From Apoda limacodes (Eukaryota > Arthropoda > Insecta > Lepidoptera > Limacodidae): a stretch of DNA of 64,000 bases. Shown here piece by piece: positions 9,570-21,310 of the stretch (positions are counted from its first letter, which is position 1; every line of letters begins with the position of its first letter). Both the position numbers and the translations under genes were made by a program. A model generated the notes under the pieces. It worked only from the letters and a program-made list of their open reading frames with translations. It searched no databases and had not been told where the DNA came from. The stretch covers positions 16,745,001-16,809,000 of the forward strand of contig OX291547.1 in assembly GCA_946406115.1 (NCBI GenBank), given 5' to 3'.

Positions 9570-12500
9570 ATGGGTAAGGGTAACAACATGATCCCAAATG
9601 GGCATTTCCACAAAGATTGGCAGAGGTTTGTTAAGACATGGTTTAATCAACCTGCAAGGAAACATCGCAGGAAGCAAAACAGGATTAAGAAAGCTAAGGC
9701 TCTTGCACCTCGACCTGTGGCGGGTCCTTTGCGACCGGTTGTTCGTTGCCCTACAGTTCGTTACCATACTAAAGTTCGCGCTGGCCGTGGATTCACTCTA
9801 AGAGAAATCAGGGTAAGCACATTAATTAACTCTATTTTTATATAGTAAATATTTACTTACCGGGCACGAGCTGCTTTCGCTTGAAAATATTCGCTTTTAA
9901 TTGATAAAGAAGTATCTCCTTAGACACATATTAAATGCTAAAAAAAGTCAATACTAGTGTTAGGTTAGTGTTAGAGCGGTGTGTTTTTATTAGGACTTAT
10001 TAAAAAATATATACTGTATAAATAATAAATTAACATAAATATCAAATAAATCCTGATTTTTATCTAAAAATATTGATACTATGACCTGATACAAACTTTC
10101 AGTTGCCGTTTGGCTCCCTTAATTAATTTCTGTTTTAAAAATTTAACAACAGCTTTTGTTTATTTAAAACATTCTTAACATCAATTACCTACATACAAGT
10201 AATCAATCAATTAAATAATAATAATTACAGACGCGCCAAATATTTATTTACTACTTGGCAAATTTAAGATATTTGGAAATTAGTAGATTAGGGATGAGAA
10301 TATGATAGGTGCCAGCATTTACGGAAGGCTTATCACTTCATTCGCACCCCATGTGCTGCTAACGAATAAACAGGTTTCTAGTTCAAAACTGAGTAGTGTA
10401 ATTAAGTACCTTTATTAATTAACACTGTTTAGGGTCTACCCACACACTTTACAAACAGTTTGGCACAGAAGGATGCAGTTATTATAATTAATAGATGAAA
10501 ATTACCCAACCGTCTTTCAAGATGGCTGGCAGAAATTAATAGAAAAGAACAAGAAACAAATTGTGCCAACCTATGTTTTCCTTTTATGAAAACTTTGATA
10601 TCATTCCATACTGTCCATACTGCCCCACCAAAGGCAGCTGTTATATTCCTAATCCACAAGTAGGTGCCGGCGTCAAAAAGTAAACACTGTAGTTTAATAG
10701 CTCTTGCAGAGAAGCTAAAATTCTTAAGCAAACTGCATATGAGGCTTGGACCACGGCTCGTAATAATAAGGATCCAAATATTTCTAAGGTAAAATGCAAA
10801 TTAAATGCTGCCTCGAGGTTCAGTAAGAAAGCAACTGCCAGAGCAAAATTCCAATTCATCAGCAAAATAGGTGGTGCTTTCTAGTCACTTGCCAAAGCTG
10901 CCGAAGGGAACTTTTGCCAGTCATCGTTACCACCACTGCGAAAGACTGATGGCGACTTGGCCCATAGTGCTAAAGCTGATCTACTACCACACTGGGCAAT
11001 TTCCATCTTCATAGAAAAGTCAATTGCTCTTTTAAAGTTTTACATGACTATTTGACAAAGTGATTTATTTCTCTGTTACATCTGAAGAAAAGTGTACTTA
11101 ATCAGTAATTATTATTCTGATTCTCATCAAACTGTTCCCCCAGAAAATTTAATTGAATGTTTTTTGTTCAAATTGACGTTTGCTCATTTGTATGATGTTA
11201 AAAAAATTTTTGTATGTTTTTGCAAATAGGTTTTATAAATGTAAAAATATGTCTGAATGGATGTTTGTTCCTGAATCATGCTGCAACTACTGAACGGATC
11301 GAGATGAAACTTGGCACACATACAGTACAATCCGTTTATTATGACATCGAAAGGAATTGACAAACACGTCATAATAAGCGGACGTCATACAAAACGTTTT
11401 GTGAAATGAAAAACCTTTCTTATGTAAATATGTATGTAGTTAAGTATTTTAATACAGAAACATAGTAAATACATATGTATACATACATATTAAATCAAAA
11501 TCAAAATTGTACATAATCAGCACATTATAACACATACAAGTGTATTTTTTACTGTAAGAAATCTGTAATTTTTGACTGCTTTTGTTTTTTCATTTTATTG
11601 TAAAAACAGTCTCTAATACTATTGAGTATAGAAGACATAGCTATGGTCAAATTATCATTTTCAATATTGCTGTGAACAAATCGTGTAAATAATTCTGCAG
11701 CTTTTAATGCCTCTACTGCGGTAGGTAATGGTTCAAAACATTTGAATTGAACGATTGCTTAATGCGGTTCTTGTTTTTAAAAATCATTGAGATTGTCGAA
11801 TGACCCACGCCAAATTCCTTTGCGAGACATGAGTTAGATTCTCCATTTTCTAATCTGCATATTATTGCACCTTTCTCCTCAATTGTAAATGCTTTACGTC
11901 TTGAGATGACATTTTTTTCACAGTAACAAACAAAAAACAATGCGTGACCTTCAAGCGTCAATTACTCACAGAGATTCAAAACAAAAACGAGCCACGTGCC
12001 GAACGTCGTCGGGAATCAACGAACATTACCGGAGGTGTAAAGAATCATGTCGGTCGTTATAACCGGACATAATTTATTAAAAATGGGTCATAATAAGCGA
12101 CATGTCACTGTAAGGGAAGTCATTATATCCGACTTTTTTATAAAGAATTTTATATGAAAACCAAACTTCATGGTGTAATTACGCCATAATAACCGGTTGG
12201 TCAATATAGGCGGAGTCATAATAAACGGATTGTACTGTATAGGTTAGGTCCTGGAATAGGAGATAGGCTTTTTATCCAGAAAAAGTTCCCGCGGGTATAA
12301 CTAACCAAGCCTTAACGAACTATAGCTACAGTTATAGCTTGCTATAGCCAACTTCATAAGTATAATTAAGGAGTTCCACGCCGATAACCGAATTTAGGGC
12401 GGGTGAAGCCACTGACAAAGTCTAGTGTTAAGTATAAAATAGTAATGAGTTTATGTGCTACCATATTTTAAGTGAAAAATTCTCAAGATTGTGGTAGTTA

Positions 12501-15500
12501 TTCAAATTTTCATGCCAGGTTTGGCTTTCAGTTATCATTATAAGTGAAAATTTACTTGATAGTTTCCAGTTATAGTAAGTAATAATTGGTTGTATCTTTA
12601 GGCTGCAGGGCTGAATGCTGCTTTTGCAAGAACCATTGGCATCGCTGTAGATCCTCGCAGACGCAACAAGTCAGTTGAGTCCCTGCAAATTAATGTCCAG
12701 AGATTAAAGGAATACCGTGCCCGTCTCATATTGTTCCCGAAGGGTAAAAAGGTAAAGTAACCTTTTAGAAGTAGATATGTATAAATATAGGAAATAAAAC
12801 TACTGATGATCAAGTGGCGCCATGTTGTATTTATTGCCGGAACAACAAATATTGTAAGATATTGTAAAATTTAGAGTAGTCTCAAGTCTATTTTGCTGCA
12901 ATTGGCAGCGTAACTGGTCCTACTGGATAACTAGTATATTAAAAAAATAAATCCCCCAGCCCATCCCTGACTATCTTATAGTTTGTCAGGAATTAGCAAT
13001 AGGGTATAATTAATTATAAAATTATATGTCCCAGGTCTTTTGTTGTACTGCATATTACTTTAAAGCTGGTCATTTATGATGTAAGAGTTATATAAAACCT
13101 TAGTCCAGATACACTGCATCAGTCGTAGTATTGCGGCGACTGGCTTATCTCCGTTCACGCAGTACTGGGTTGGTTGGTAAAAGAAGATTGTCCCCCACAT
13201 TGTGACGTGGTTGTGAGTCTAGCTGCTGGTTGCCTCCTTTTGGAGATGGAAACCATGATGCTATTCATACATTTAAAAATAAATAGAATATAAAATGTTT
13301 GCTACTAACCTTAGTTATGGAGTCACAATGTTACTTGTGTCATATGGCTATTTTTATCCGAAATAAACGTCTTTTATTTATTGTTCATTTATTTATAAGC
13401 TTCCATAGCTCATTAAAGGTCAAAATCCTATAGCAAGGGAATGTTCAGTTAACAGATAAAATTCCTTAAAAAGTTTTAGCTGGTCAGCACACTGTACCCT
13501 GGGTACACCTATGGTCTAAAGCTGCCTTGGAATAAAGAATAATACAATGTTACAAATATCTGTAGGTGCTGAAGGGTGAAGCAAATGAGGAAGAACGTAA
13601 ATTAGCTACTCAACTCCGTGGTCCTTTGATGCCAGTATCACAACCAGCACCCAAGTCTATTGCTCGTGCTATCACAGAAGAAGAGAAAGAATTCAAAGCA
13701 TACCAATATCTTAGAGGGGTAAGTTAATAAATAGGTACTTGTATTAAGTTTTGATCTACACTAATAAACATTTTTGATTATATATTTGTAGATCCAGTTA
13801 TGTTATGATTGATAACCCTAACATGTTTTATTTTAGTAAACTATAGTAAACAACATTTATTCACAATACAACTATCCATATTTAATACAGGTTGTCTAGA
13901 AAGTTACATCTCTTTAGATGGGTCAATATTTCTTACTTTGTACAACTTGTTTAATATGATATTTTATTTTAAAATTGTTATAATTGATGACTGGGTTAGT
14001 GGTGATGGAATATGTAATTCTGAATTCAACTCTGTGCTGCCACCTCTCTGAGGCTAAAAGCGCTAGATTCCACTAATTTGCTTTAACAAAAAATAGCGCT
14101 AAATTCCGCTAGCTTTGCTTGAACAAAAAATGCATAATAGTAAGAAGTTTTTATTTATTTCGATACAAATTGGCATTATTTTAAATCTAAATTAATCTTA
14201 ATATTAATAAGTATGGCTAATGGCTTTCGATGTCAGAAGGATCAGGTTGAATTGACTGAATTCCTGAAGGTCCAGGTTGCACATCGTAAACCAACAACCA
14301 GAAATAATTTATTTTAGTTGGGGAATACCCTAAACTAATGGAACGGAATATAACTATTTACGGTGTTGCTGCGTTATTCCTACTTTTTGGCAAGATTGCG
14401 ACGTGATTACAACTAAGTTTGGTCTGCCATAAAATGCGCTATGTTTGCGCTAGGAGTTAATATTAAAATTTCGGCGCTATGTGTCCCAAAAAAGCGCTAG
14501 ATCTAACTCCGAAAGCGCTAAGGTGGCAGCACTGATTTAACTTCGATGGTCGCGTTCGTTTTGGGATGCAGAATCATTATTTTCGTTTACAATGTCAACT
14601 GTCATCCGTTCGTTTTGCATCGGTGTCAAAAATATCAAAATTTAAGTATCATCTGTAGCAGTCTGTCATGCATTCGTTTACGATATTTTCATCACGCGTG
14701 CCACCGAAAAATGAAACTTTAGAACCATGTATGGAGGTAGGGTTTTTTGTTAATCTGTCAAACTGTATATACATATTCATTGTTTATGGTAGTGTACCCT
14801 TAACCGTTCGTTTTGCAACTTTGCATCCAAAAATTTGTTAGTAACGTTTCAAAGCTACACGAACGATAGGTGTCGGTGGCAACACTGGCGTTATCAAAAG
14901 TGTGAAAAGTATCGATCGTGGGAACTCTTAATTGCAAAACGAACGCGCCCTATAATGAGTATTTGCAAAATTGCAAATAATCATAAAATTTAATGGATAT
15001 AAAAGATCGGTGAAGGTAAAATTATGCTCCAATAGCTACTTTTTGAGCTATTGGAGCATAATAAAATTATATGCTAATATTTAATAATTTGAAAGTGTGT
15101 CGCTTACACTCGTTTTAAATTGAGCGAAAACGCTCCGTGTGGCTGCACACAAAGTACCAGTTTATTTTCACGTCATTGTAAACGATGCGGAGTGGAAATA
15201 GTACGGTGCGTTAAAGATGATTTTAAATATATCCTTTATTTATTGTATTGACGTTTGTATTAAGTCTAAGTGTTTGTAAAATATTGAAAGCGCAAGATAT
15301 CGTCAATCTTTTTTAATACTAGTAAAGTACTAGTAAATTACTAATATTTCAGGGGATTATAATACATAAACTGCTATTGGTATAACAAATTCCAGGAGCT
15401 TTTATAGATTTACACCATGATTTGGATCCAAAAAAGAATCTGATGTGGAGCTTGATGGATCCAGTATAAAATACTTATTACTTTGATATGGAAAAAATAT

Positions 15501-15743
15501 ACTAATGCATATCTTGTCTTTGAGGCTATAGGCACTATGGGCAGTCTAGGGGGTGGACAGTTGCCTCACCCTAGATGTCCCTGTCTATGCCCATGATTAT
15601 TTAAAAGAGTAATTTTTGTTTAGGCTCGATCCATTGCAAAACTGGTTGGTATCCGTGCTAAGAGATTGAAGGATGCTGCAGAGAACCCAGACGATGTAAC
15701 AAAAGCACCTACTGCTGTTAAGGAAGCTAAGGCTAAAAAGTGA
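9570..15743 (+). CDS. RpL13: 60S ribosomal protein L13 (eL13)
   Basis: Encodes eL13, a structural protein of the large cytosolic ribosomal subunit. Four coding exons: 9570-9812, 12602-12751, 13566-13718 and 15624-15743. All three coding introns (9813-12601, 12752-13565, 13719-15623) have GT...AG ends and fall between codons. The joined product is 221 aa, in line with animal L13. It starts [20 protein letters not shown], typical of the family. It includes the basic stretch [15 protein letters not shown], the conserved [16 protein letters not shown] block, [31 protein letters not shown], and the [20 protein letters not shown] block, ending in a Lys-rich tail. The ATG follows ACCAAA, a good insect start context. 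Introns 1 and 3 carry transposon insertions, but all exons are intact. Confidence 0.97.
10648..11022 (+). mobile_element. LINE A fragment in RpL13 intron 1
   Basis: The plus strand matches LINE A from just after the endonuclease (GCCGGCGTCAAAAAG) through the linker encoding [15 protein letters not shown] and [10 protein letters not shown], then jumps near 10982 from AAAGCTGATCTAC to TACCACACTGGGCAATTTCC, deleting several hundred bases of the element. It also lacks the GRLASYPSG segment near 10870. Several stops are present. It is in the same orientation as RpL13. Confidence 0.8.
11225..12425 (+). repeat. Dispersed lepidopteran repeat split by a Tigger element
   Basis: The left part (about 11240-11322) reads CAACTACTGAACGGATCGAG and ATGAAACTTGGCACACATA. 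The right part (about 12238-12425) reads TAGGTTAGGTCCTGGAATAG, CCGATAACCGAATTTAGGGC and AGTCTAGTG. Together they form one copy of a very common moth repeat, and 50865-51252 is a relative with the same order of blocks. The element at 11323-12237 sits between the halves. Confidence 0.65.
11323..12237 (-). mobile_element. Internally deleted Tigger/pogo-type DNA transposon
   Basis: The element is 915 bp with inverted ends beginning CAGTACAATCCGTTTATTA on both sides and TA duplications at 11321-11322 and 12238-12239, as expected for the Tc1/mariner-pogo group. The minus strand at 11961-11713 encodes an N-terminal helix-turn-helix of the CENP-B/pipsqueak type ([20 protein letters not shown], then [18 protein letters not shown]). 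Next to it (11735 down to about 11598) is a piece reading [20 protein letters not shown] in another frame, which looks like the transposase C-terminus. The catalytic DDE centre is absent. It lies in RpL13 intron 1. Confidence 0.88.
14032..14534. mobile_element. hAT-type MITE in RpL13 intron 3
   Basis: A 503-bp element with inverted ends C(T/A)GTGCTGCCACC and, further in, several AGCGCT words on both arms. It is flanked by an 8-bp near-identical duplication, ATTCAACT at 14024-14031 and ATTTAACT at 14535-14542. Short ends starting CAGTG with an 8-bp duplication are the hallmark of hAT elements. There is no coding capacity. Confidence 0.8.
14551..14955. repeat. Cluster of CGTTCGTTTTG motifs with inverted ends
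   Basis: GCGTTCGTTTTGGGATGC at 14553-14570 is mirrored at 14933-14951 by GCAAAACGAACGCGCCC. Between them are further direct copies of CCGTTCGTTTTGCA (about 14607 and 14802). The layout suggests a decayed inverted-repeat element. It lies in RpL13 intron 3, immediately right of the hAT MITE. Confidence 0.4.
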
Positions 15744-15756
15744 ATAAAATAATAAA
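15743..15756 (+). terminator. RpL13 polyadenylation signals
   Basis: Two AATAAA hexamers lie at 15743-15748, overlapping the last base of the stop codon, and 15751-15756. This implies a very short 3' untranslated region, as is usual for ribosomal protein genes. Confidence 0.7.
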
Positions 15757-16744
15757 GAATGTTATTTTAAAACAGTTGTTTTAGTGACCTTGAGCTGCGT
15801 TTTGATCGCTTATTTAGGAGGGGACATTAAGCCAGACAATTTTTCGTATAACGTGGAATATGAACATAGTAAAATCATAAAATATCAATAACTTCAATAT
15901 TATTATTTGTATTGAATATTTGTTAAAAATTAGTCCTACGTTTTGTATTAAGCAATATTATAATGAACTTCCAGCTAAATTATATGTCATAAAAATAATC
16001 GAAAATTAGCAAAACATTGATTTTTTTTCTATCGAAAAATTATGTAGCTTTATGTTTTTGCTAATATAAGATCTTGAAACTATAATGGAGTATCTATATA
16101 TTTTTCAAATATTTATTTGGACTTGATTTACTCACAATTCAATTCTACCATGGCATAAAGCCCCCTCTATTATAGATACGTACACACAACAATATAGTTT
16201 CAATCGAACAAAACCCTTTTATTTAGTTAGAGCGTCGAAATACAGTTTTACGACGAATCATACGAAGAAAATATTAGTAAGAATTTGTCAAAAAATTGTT
16301 GTTTACTGGAATGTTTTCCAATGGTGACGGTTTTATAATTGCGGTCACCAGACTGGTCAAATCAGACAGTATATTGAAATACCTATGGTGATTTGAAGCA
16401 TTGTGTCACCATACCCTAATGGCTCTGTCTACCTACTTAAAAACAAAAATGGAGTAATAAGATAAGTATGAATTTACATGCTGTTTTTATAGCACAATTA
16501 TCTATCCCTCCTCTGTCTATCTGGAATAATGTTCTTAATATTGAATACAAATAATTTGTTTGTGGTAGTCGCATGGTCAGCGGGCCCGCGGGCAACGGGG
16601 TATAAAACCACGTATATTACAAAAAGTACACGATAAAATTAGAGGATGAGTCCGCCGTTGGGCAGTTAACAAATGACTGTGACCAATAATTTTAAAATTG
16701 CAAGGAAGCTTCGATTGAAAACCAAAATGTCCTTTTAAAATACA
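15757..16744. other. Intergenic, nothing recognised
   Basis: AT-rich DNA. ATGGTGAC near 16320 and GTCACCAT near 16404 form a short inverted pair. A GC-rich patch with GGGGTATAAAA lies near 16598-16610. Neither can be assigned to a gene. Confidence 0.4.
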
Positions 16745-19700
16745 TTTTTTTTTTTAATACCACTAAGGTGGCAAACGAGCTTACGGTCCGCCTGATGGTA
16801 AGCGGTCACCGTAGCCTATGGACGCTTGCAACACTAGGGGCATCACTCGCGCGTTGCCGACCCTTCAGAAATCTAATAACTTCTTTTTTGAAGAACCCCA
16901 TACTGTAGTCCTTAGAGAAAACCTTGGCAGGGAGCTCATTCCACAACCCAAGGGTTCGCGGGAGGAAGTTTCTCTGAAACCGCACTGTACGCGACCATTT
17001 TGGTTCCAAAGCGTGAGAATGAATTCCCTGTCGATGGCGAGCGGTGCGATGGTAGAAAGTAGCCGTGAGCATCATTTCGAACAATTCCTCAGAACACAAT
17101 CCATTGTACAAGCGGTAGAACACACACAGGGAGGCGAAGTCTCTCCTCAGACTTAAGGGCTCGATACCGCAAGTGAGTTTGGGATCGTCGACAATTCTCA
17201 CAGCCCGTCGTTGAAACGAGTCAAAAGGGCCAAGCTGGTATCAGGGTGCACCCGCCCAGAGATGGCAGCAGTACTCCATATGGGGCCGGACTTGCGACTT
17301 GTAAAGTAGCAACCTTTGCCCCGACGTGAAGTACTGCTTCGCTCTGTTGAGTACACCAAGTTTTTTGGACGCCAGCTTTACCTTGTCTAGCAAATGATCT
17401 CGGAACCGAACATCGCTGGAGATGTCAACGCCAAGGATCCCGATGCTCTTGGAGATGGAGAGGGGAGTGTTCTGGAATTGTGGGACTACAGTGAATGGGG
17501 TTTTCTTAGCGGTGAACGCGCAGACTTGTGTCTTTGAAGGGTTGAATCGGACCAAGTTTTCCCGCCCCCAGTCAGAGACCTTGGACAGACCGATCTCGAT
17601 TTGAGACACTAGTTCTTCACGCTTTTCCTCCACAACGGAACGTGGGATGCTTGCACGGCCCGTGTAATAAGCGTCTCCAGTACTGTCATCTGCATAGCAA
17701 TGTATGTTGTTGATGTCCAACATATCATTGATGTGCAGTAGAAACAGCGTAGGAGACAGCACAGAGCCTTGCGGGACACCAGCATTAATGTCCATGCTAT
17801 CAGAGCAACTACCGTCAACTACGGCTCGTATGCGTCTGCCGGACAAAAAGCTAGCCACCCATTTGCACAAACCCTCGGGCACTCCGTAAGATGGCAACTT
17901 CGATAGAAGACCCCGGTGCCAGACCCGATCGAACGCCTTCGCTATGTCTAGGCTACATGCCAATGCCTCCCCCTGACTCTCAATGGCTAGTACCCATCGG
18001 TGAGATACACTAGAAGGTCACCAGTTGAGCGACCGTGGCGAAACCCATATTGACGGTCACTGATCAGGTCGTGTTTTTCTAGGTATATCAAAAGCTGTGT
18101 GTTGATCACACGCTCCATCACCTTGGAGAGGAGAGAGGTTATAGCGATAGGCCTGTAATTCGATGGATCTGATCTATCGCCCTTTTTGGGCAGTCTTCCA
18201 TGAAGACGGAAATTGCCTAGTGTGGTAGGAAAGCGTGAAGAGGCGCGTGAGTACAGGACATAAATCAGGAGCACACTGCTTAAGCACCACTGCTGGTATG
18301 CCGTCTGGCCCACTCGACTTATGAACGTCTAGGGAAAGCAACGCCCGCCGGACCTCGCGCTGTGTTATAGAGATTTCCGGAATGGTCTTACCGCACCACG
18401 GTAAAGTAGGTGGTACAGCGCCTTCGTCGTTCACATTCGAGTTAGAGGCAAAGAGACTGCCCAATAGATCGGCTTGCTCTTTTGCACTGTGGGCCAAGTC
18501 ACCATCGGTCTTACGCAGTGGTGGTAATGACGACTGGCAGAAGTTCCCCTCGGCAGCTTTAGCAAGCGACCAGAAAGCACGACTCCCAGAAGGATAGCTC
18601 GCAAGTCGCCCACCTATTTTGCCGATGAATTGGAATTTTGCTCTGGCAGTTGCTTTCTTACTGAACCTCGAGGCAGCATTTAATTTGCGTTCTAACTCAG
18701 AAATATTCGGATCCTTATTATTACGAGCCGTGGTCCAAGCCTCATACGCAGTTTGCTTAAGAATTTTAGCTTCTCTGCAAGACCTATTAAACCACGGTCG
18801 TTTTTTGACGCCGGCAGCTACTCGCAGGTTAGGGATGAAACATTCCATACCAGCGAGGATTGTCTCAGTGACTGTGGCTGCGCAGACGTCAGGATCTTCT
18901 GAGCTATAGCAGATCTGCCTCCACGGGTACGATGCATAAAATTCTCGCAATCCATCCCAGTCTGCCGACTTATAATGCCACACACGACGCCAATTAGTTG
19001 GCCCAGAAGGATCAGGTTGTGTGCATGACATTTGAGTCCGGACGAGACAGTGGTCCGAGGAGCCAAGAGGCGCATCCACTGAGACGGAGTATCCATCCGG
19101 ACGTGTAGTCAGCAGAAGGTCCAGTAAGGAGCTTGTATGGTCCTCTATATCTGGTATTCTCGTTGGAGAAAGTACCAGCTGAGAGAATCCATAGGTCAGA
19201 GCAAATTCATGAGCAGATATCCCTGCATAGTTATTGGTTCGAGAACTGAGCCACTCACGATGGTGGGCGTTAAAGTCTCCCAAAATAACTAATTCTGCTG
19301 TAGGATATTGCTCTAGAACTTTGTCAGTCGTCAAACTCAGGTGCGTGAAGAGTCGAGTTACATCCGTGTCACCGCTATGAGACCTGTATAGGCACGCATA
19401 GATACGAGTGTGGCCCCCATGATCTACGCGATCAATATCGACAGGTCCCTGTCTTCAAGGCTATGAAGTCGGCGACAGCAGATATCCTCCCGGACGAACA
19501 TACATACACCGGCACGACTCAAAAAATTGTGCTCGAGTTTGTAGCCGGGATAACGAAGGTATGATGTGTCGGCCGGGCAGGATATCTGCGTCTCCGTTAG
19601 AAAAAGAATGGTCGGCTGCGCAGTCTCGAGATGGTGATGGGCTGCGTTAAGATTTACGTGAATACCCCTTATGTTGCAAAAATCCACATTATATGTGGAT

Positions 19701-19760
19701 GGAGTAGCCGCTGTCAAAACTCTTTTCTTTTTTCTGTTCCTGGCCATTTTGTTTGAAGTT
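16745..19760 (-). mobile_element. LINE A copy 2, longest copy in the window
   Basis: This copy runs on the minus strand from the 5' side of ORF2 (about 19750) to a poly-A tail seen as a T-run at 16745-16755. It contains both the endonuclease and the reverse transcriptase and the family 3' tail with GGTGGCAAAC and GGTCCGCCTGATGGTAAGCG. Similarity to copy 1 is very high over the RT part, so the family was active fairly recently. An ORF1 was not found, and the element may continue to about 19940 (see the 48-bp repeats). No target duplication was identified. Confidence 0.9.
16806..19747 (-). pseudogene. LINE A ORF2: AP endonuclease plus reverse transcriptase, broken
   Basis: The start MARNRKKKRVLTAATPSTYN at 19747 leads into an APE-type endonuclease with FCNIRGI, TETQI, ILGDFNAHH and GSSDHCLV, which carry its metal-binding and catalytic residues. 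The RT domain follows with DPSNYRPIAITS, SLDIAKAFDRVWH, AGVPQGSVLSP and YADD, then a Cys-His rich C-terminal region. Breaks are visible: a frame change near 19430, a 17-bp deletion near 18194 after SSWKTA, a 4-bp deletion near 18001 after VYLTD, and an in-frame stop after LWAGAP near 17241. Such enzymes nick target DNA and copy the element RNA into it. This copy cannot do so. Confidence 0.9.
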
Positions 19761-19842
19761 ACTTAGACTAAGGATGAGGATTCACTGCACAGACAGCTTA
19801 CAAGGCAAAAAGTTGCGGTACTAAGGTGGAGGTACTTCCCCA

Positions 19843-19938
19843 GTTCGGGCCGCTCATTCGAGCAAGTACTCGCTATGCCCCGCTTTATTTGTTCGGGCAG
19901 CTTATTCGAGCGAGTACTTGCAGTGCCCTGCCTCTCTT
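19843..19938. repeat. Two 48-bp tandem units next to the LINE A 5' end
   Basis: GTTCGGGCCGCTCATTCGAG at 19843 recurs as GTTCGGGCAGCTTATTCGAG at 19891, exactly 48 bp later, each followed by C(A/G)AGTACT(C/T)G. The block lies about 100 bp beyond the ORF2 start of LINE A copy 2, so it may be part of the element's 5' region. The flanking DNA to about 20250 shows nothing else. Confidence 0.6.
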
Positions 19939-20289
19939 AGAGATTCCGTCTTCCATCTTGTGTAGTGGAATGGTACATAAATCTCGAGTCGTATCATATA
20001 AAGCAAAGTATTCTGCAGGTGACTGTAAATAACAGGACAAGAAACAAGTATATTGCAACAAACTTTTCTGACCCGGCAGTCAAAAAACAGTCGCTATATT
20101 GAAATGGTGTGAACTTACGACACTAGCGAGGTCAGAAGGTCAAAAAAGTCAGTAGCAACACCAGAATTTTTTTTTAAAAAAACCAGTTGGCAATAAACAA
20201 AAAGCAAAAATATTTGCCGAGCATTTAAACCAAATGAAGATAAAAGAAATGTAAAACCGTCTAATGACGCAACATCACACCTATACCTA

Positions 20290-20640
20290 GGCCAATTTAT
20301 TTTATCTATCATGTTTAAATTATTTGAAAAACTTTTATTAAAAAGGCGTTTATTAATTAACCTATACTGAAAACCAAGAATCTTGTCCCAGACTACCAGT
20401 TTGGTTTCAGAGAAAAGCGCCAAGTTATGCAGAATTACAAATATAATGAAGAAAACGAAGACAACTTTCTGGATTTAGCACAAGCGTTGGATAAGGTATG
20501 ATGCTACCTAAAATATATGCAGATTTACTAGAATTAGGCAATAAGATGTATAAATCCGAAATTTAAAGTATCAAAGCTAGGTGCCTCAAGGAAGCGTATT
20601 AGGTGCGTTGCTGTACCTTTTACAGGGTGTCTAGCGTCAA
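20290..20640 (+). mobile_element. Jockey-like LINE fragment (reverse transcriptase)
   Basis: The plus strand holds RT pieces unlike LINE A: ILSIMFKLFEKLLLKRRLL near 20298-20355, then in another frame NLVPDYQFGFREKRQVMQ near 20380-20433, LDLAQALDK near 20472, and VPQGSVLGALLYLLQ near 20581-20625. The order is that of RT motifs in jockey-clade elements. The central catalytic YXDD motif is missing. Frameshifts and deletions make it inactive. Beyond about 20625 there is a TCCCGGTTTTTCC-rich segment of another repeat, up to 21010. Confidence 0.7.
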
Positions 20641-21011
20641 GTCAGAAAAAATATCCCAGTTTTTTCCCGGTTTTTCCTGCCTATTTTTTTGAATTTCCCG
20701 ACAGTAATTTTCCGTTAAAAATAAACAAGTTAAGAAATTAATTAAGTCTACTCAGTCAAAATTTAAAAATGTGGAACATGAAATAAATCGACAATAGAAT
20801 AGAACATAAAATGTATTGTCATCATAATAAGGCAGAAGGAACATATTTTATTACGTTATTACGTTTTGACTAAGCGATGTTAAACATCTAGAGATTCTTT
20901 GATCTCTGAATTTAAATTACCACAGTGGTAATGGACCTAACAGCGGATGCATAGAAACTTCCATCGTTTCCTACATCATCCGGTACCTTACCCGAGACGG
21001 ACCACCGGAAA

Positions 21012-21310
21012 CGGTCATTCCGTTATAGATACACTAGAAGGTCGAGCGAACGTGGCGAATGCCATATTGACGATCACTGACCAGGTCGTGTTCTTCTAGG
21101 TATGTTGATTACACGCTCCATCACCTTCGAGAGGAGAGCGGTAATAGCGATAGGCCTGTAATTCGATGGATCTGAACTATCGCCCTCTTTGGGCACTGGG
21201 TGCACATTCGCAGTCTTCCATGAAGACGGAGATTGCCTAGTGTGGTAGGAAAGCGCGTAGAGGCTTAAGCACCACTGCTGGTATACCGTCTGGCCCGCTC
21301 GACAATGCAT
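21012..21310 (-). mobile_element. LINE A internal fragment
   Basis: The minus strand matches the RT start of LINE A, with SSWKTANVHPVPKEGDSSDP and NYRPIAITALLSKVMERVIN, flanked by short rearranged pieces (CACTAGAAGGTCGAGCGAACG at the left, AGCACCACTGCTGGTATACC at the right). It is missing both element ends. The segment 21311-21640 contains a GC-rich patch (21340-21420) and is otherwise unassigned. Confidence 0.8.

Noticed and set aside
9504..9767. Minus-strand open frame across RpL13 exon 1
   Set aside because: It is the shadow of the strongly conserved RpL13 coding strand.
13980..14022. A possible box C/D snoRNA in RpL13 intron 3 (TTGATGA ... CTGA)
   Set aside because: The spacing of about 36 bases is too short, there is no pairing terminal stem, and no guide target could be named. 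Other intron positions showed no better candidate.
18619..18909. Open frame on the plus strand within LINE A copy 2
   Set aside because: It is antisense to the LINE A linker and endonuclease end. The same antisense frame appears in other copies because the DNA is the same.
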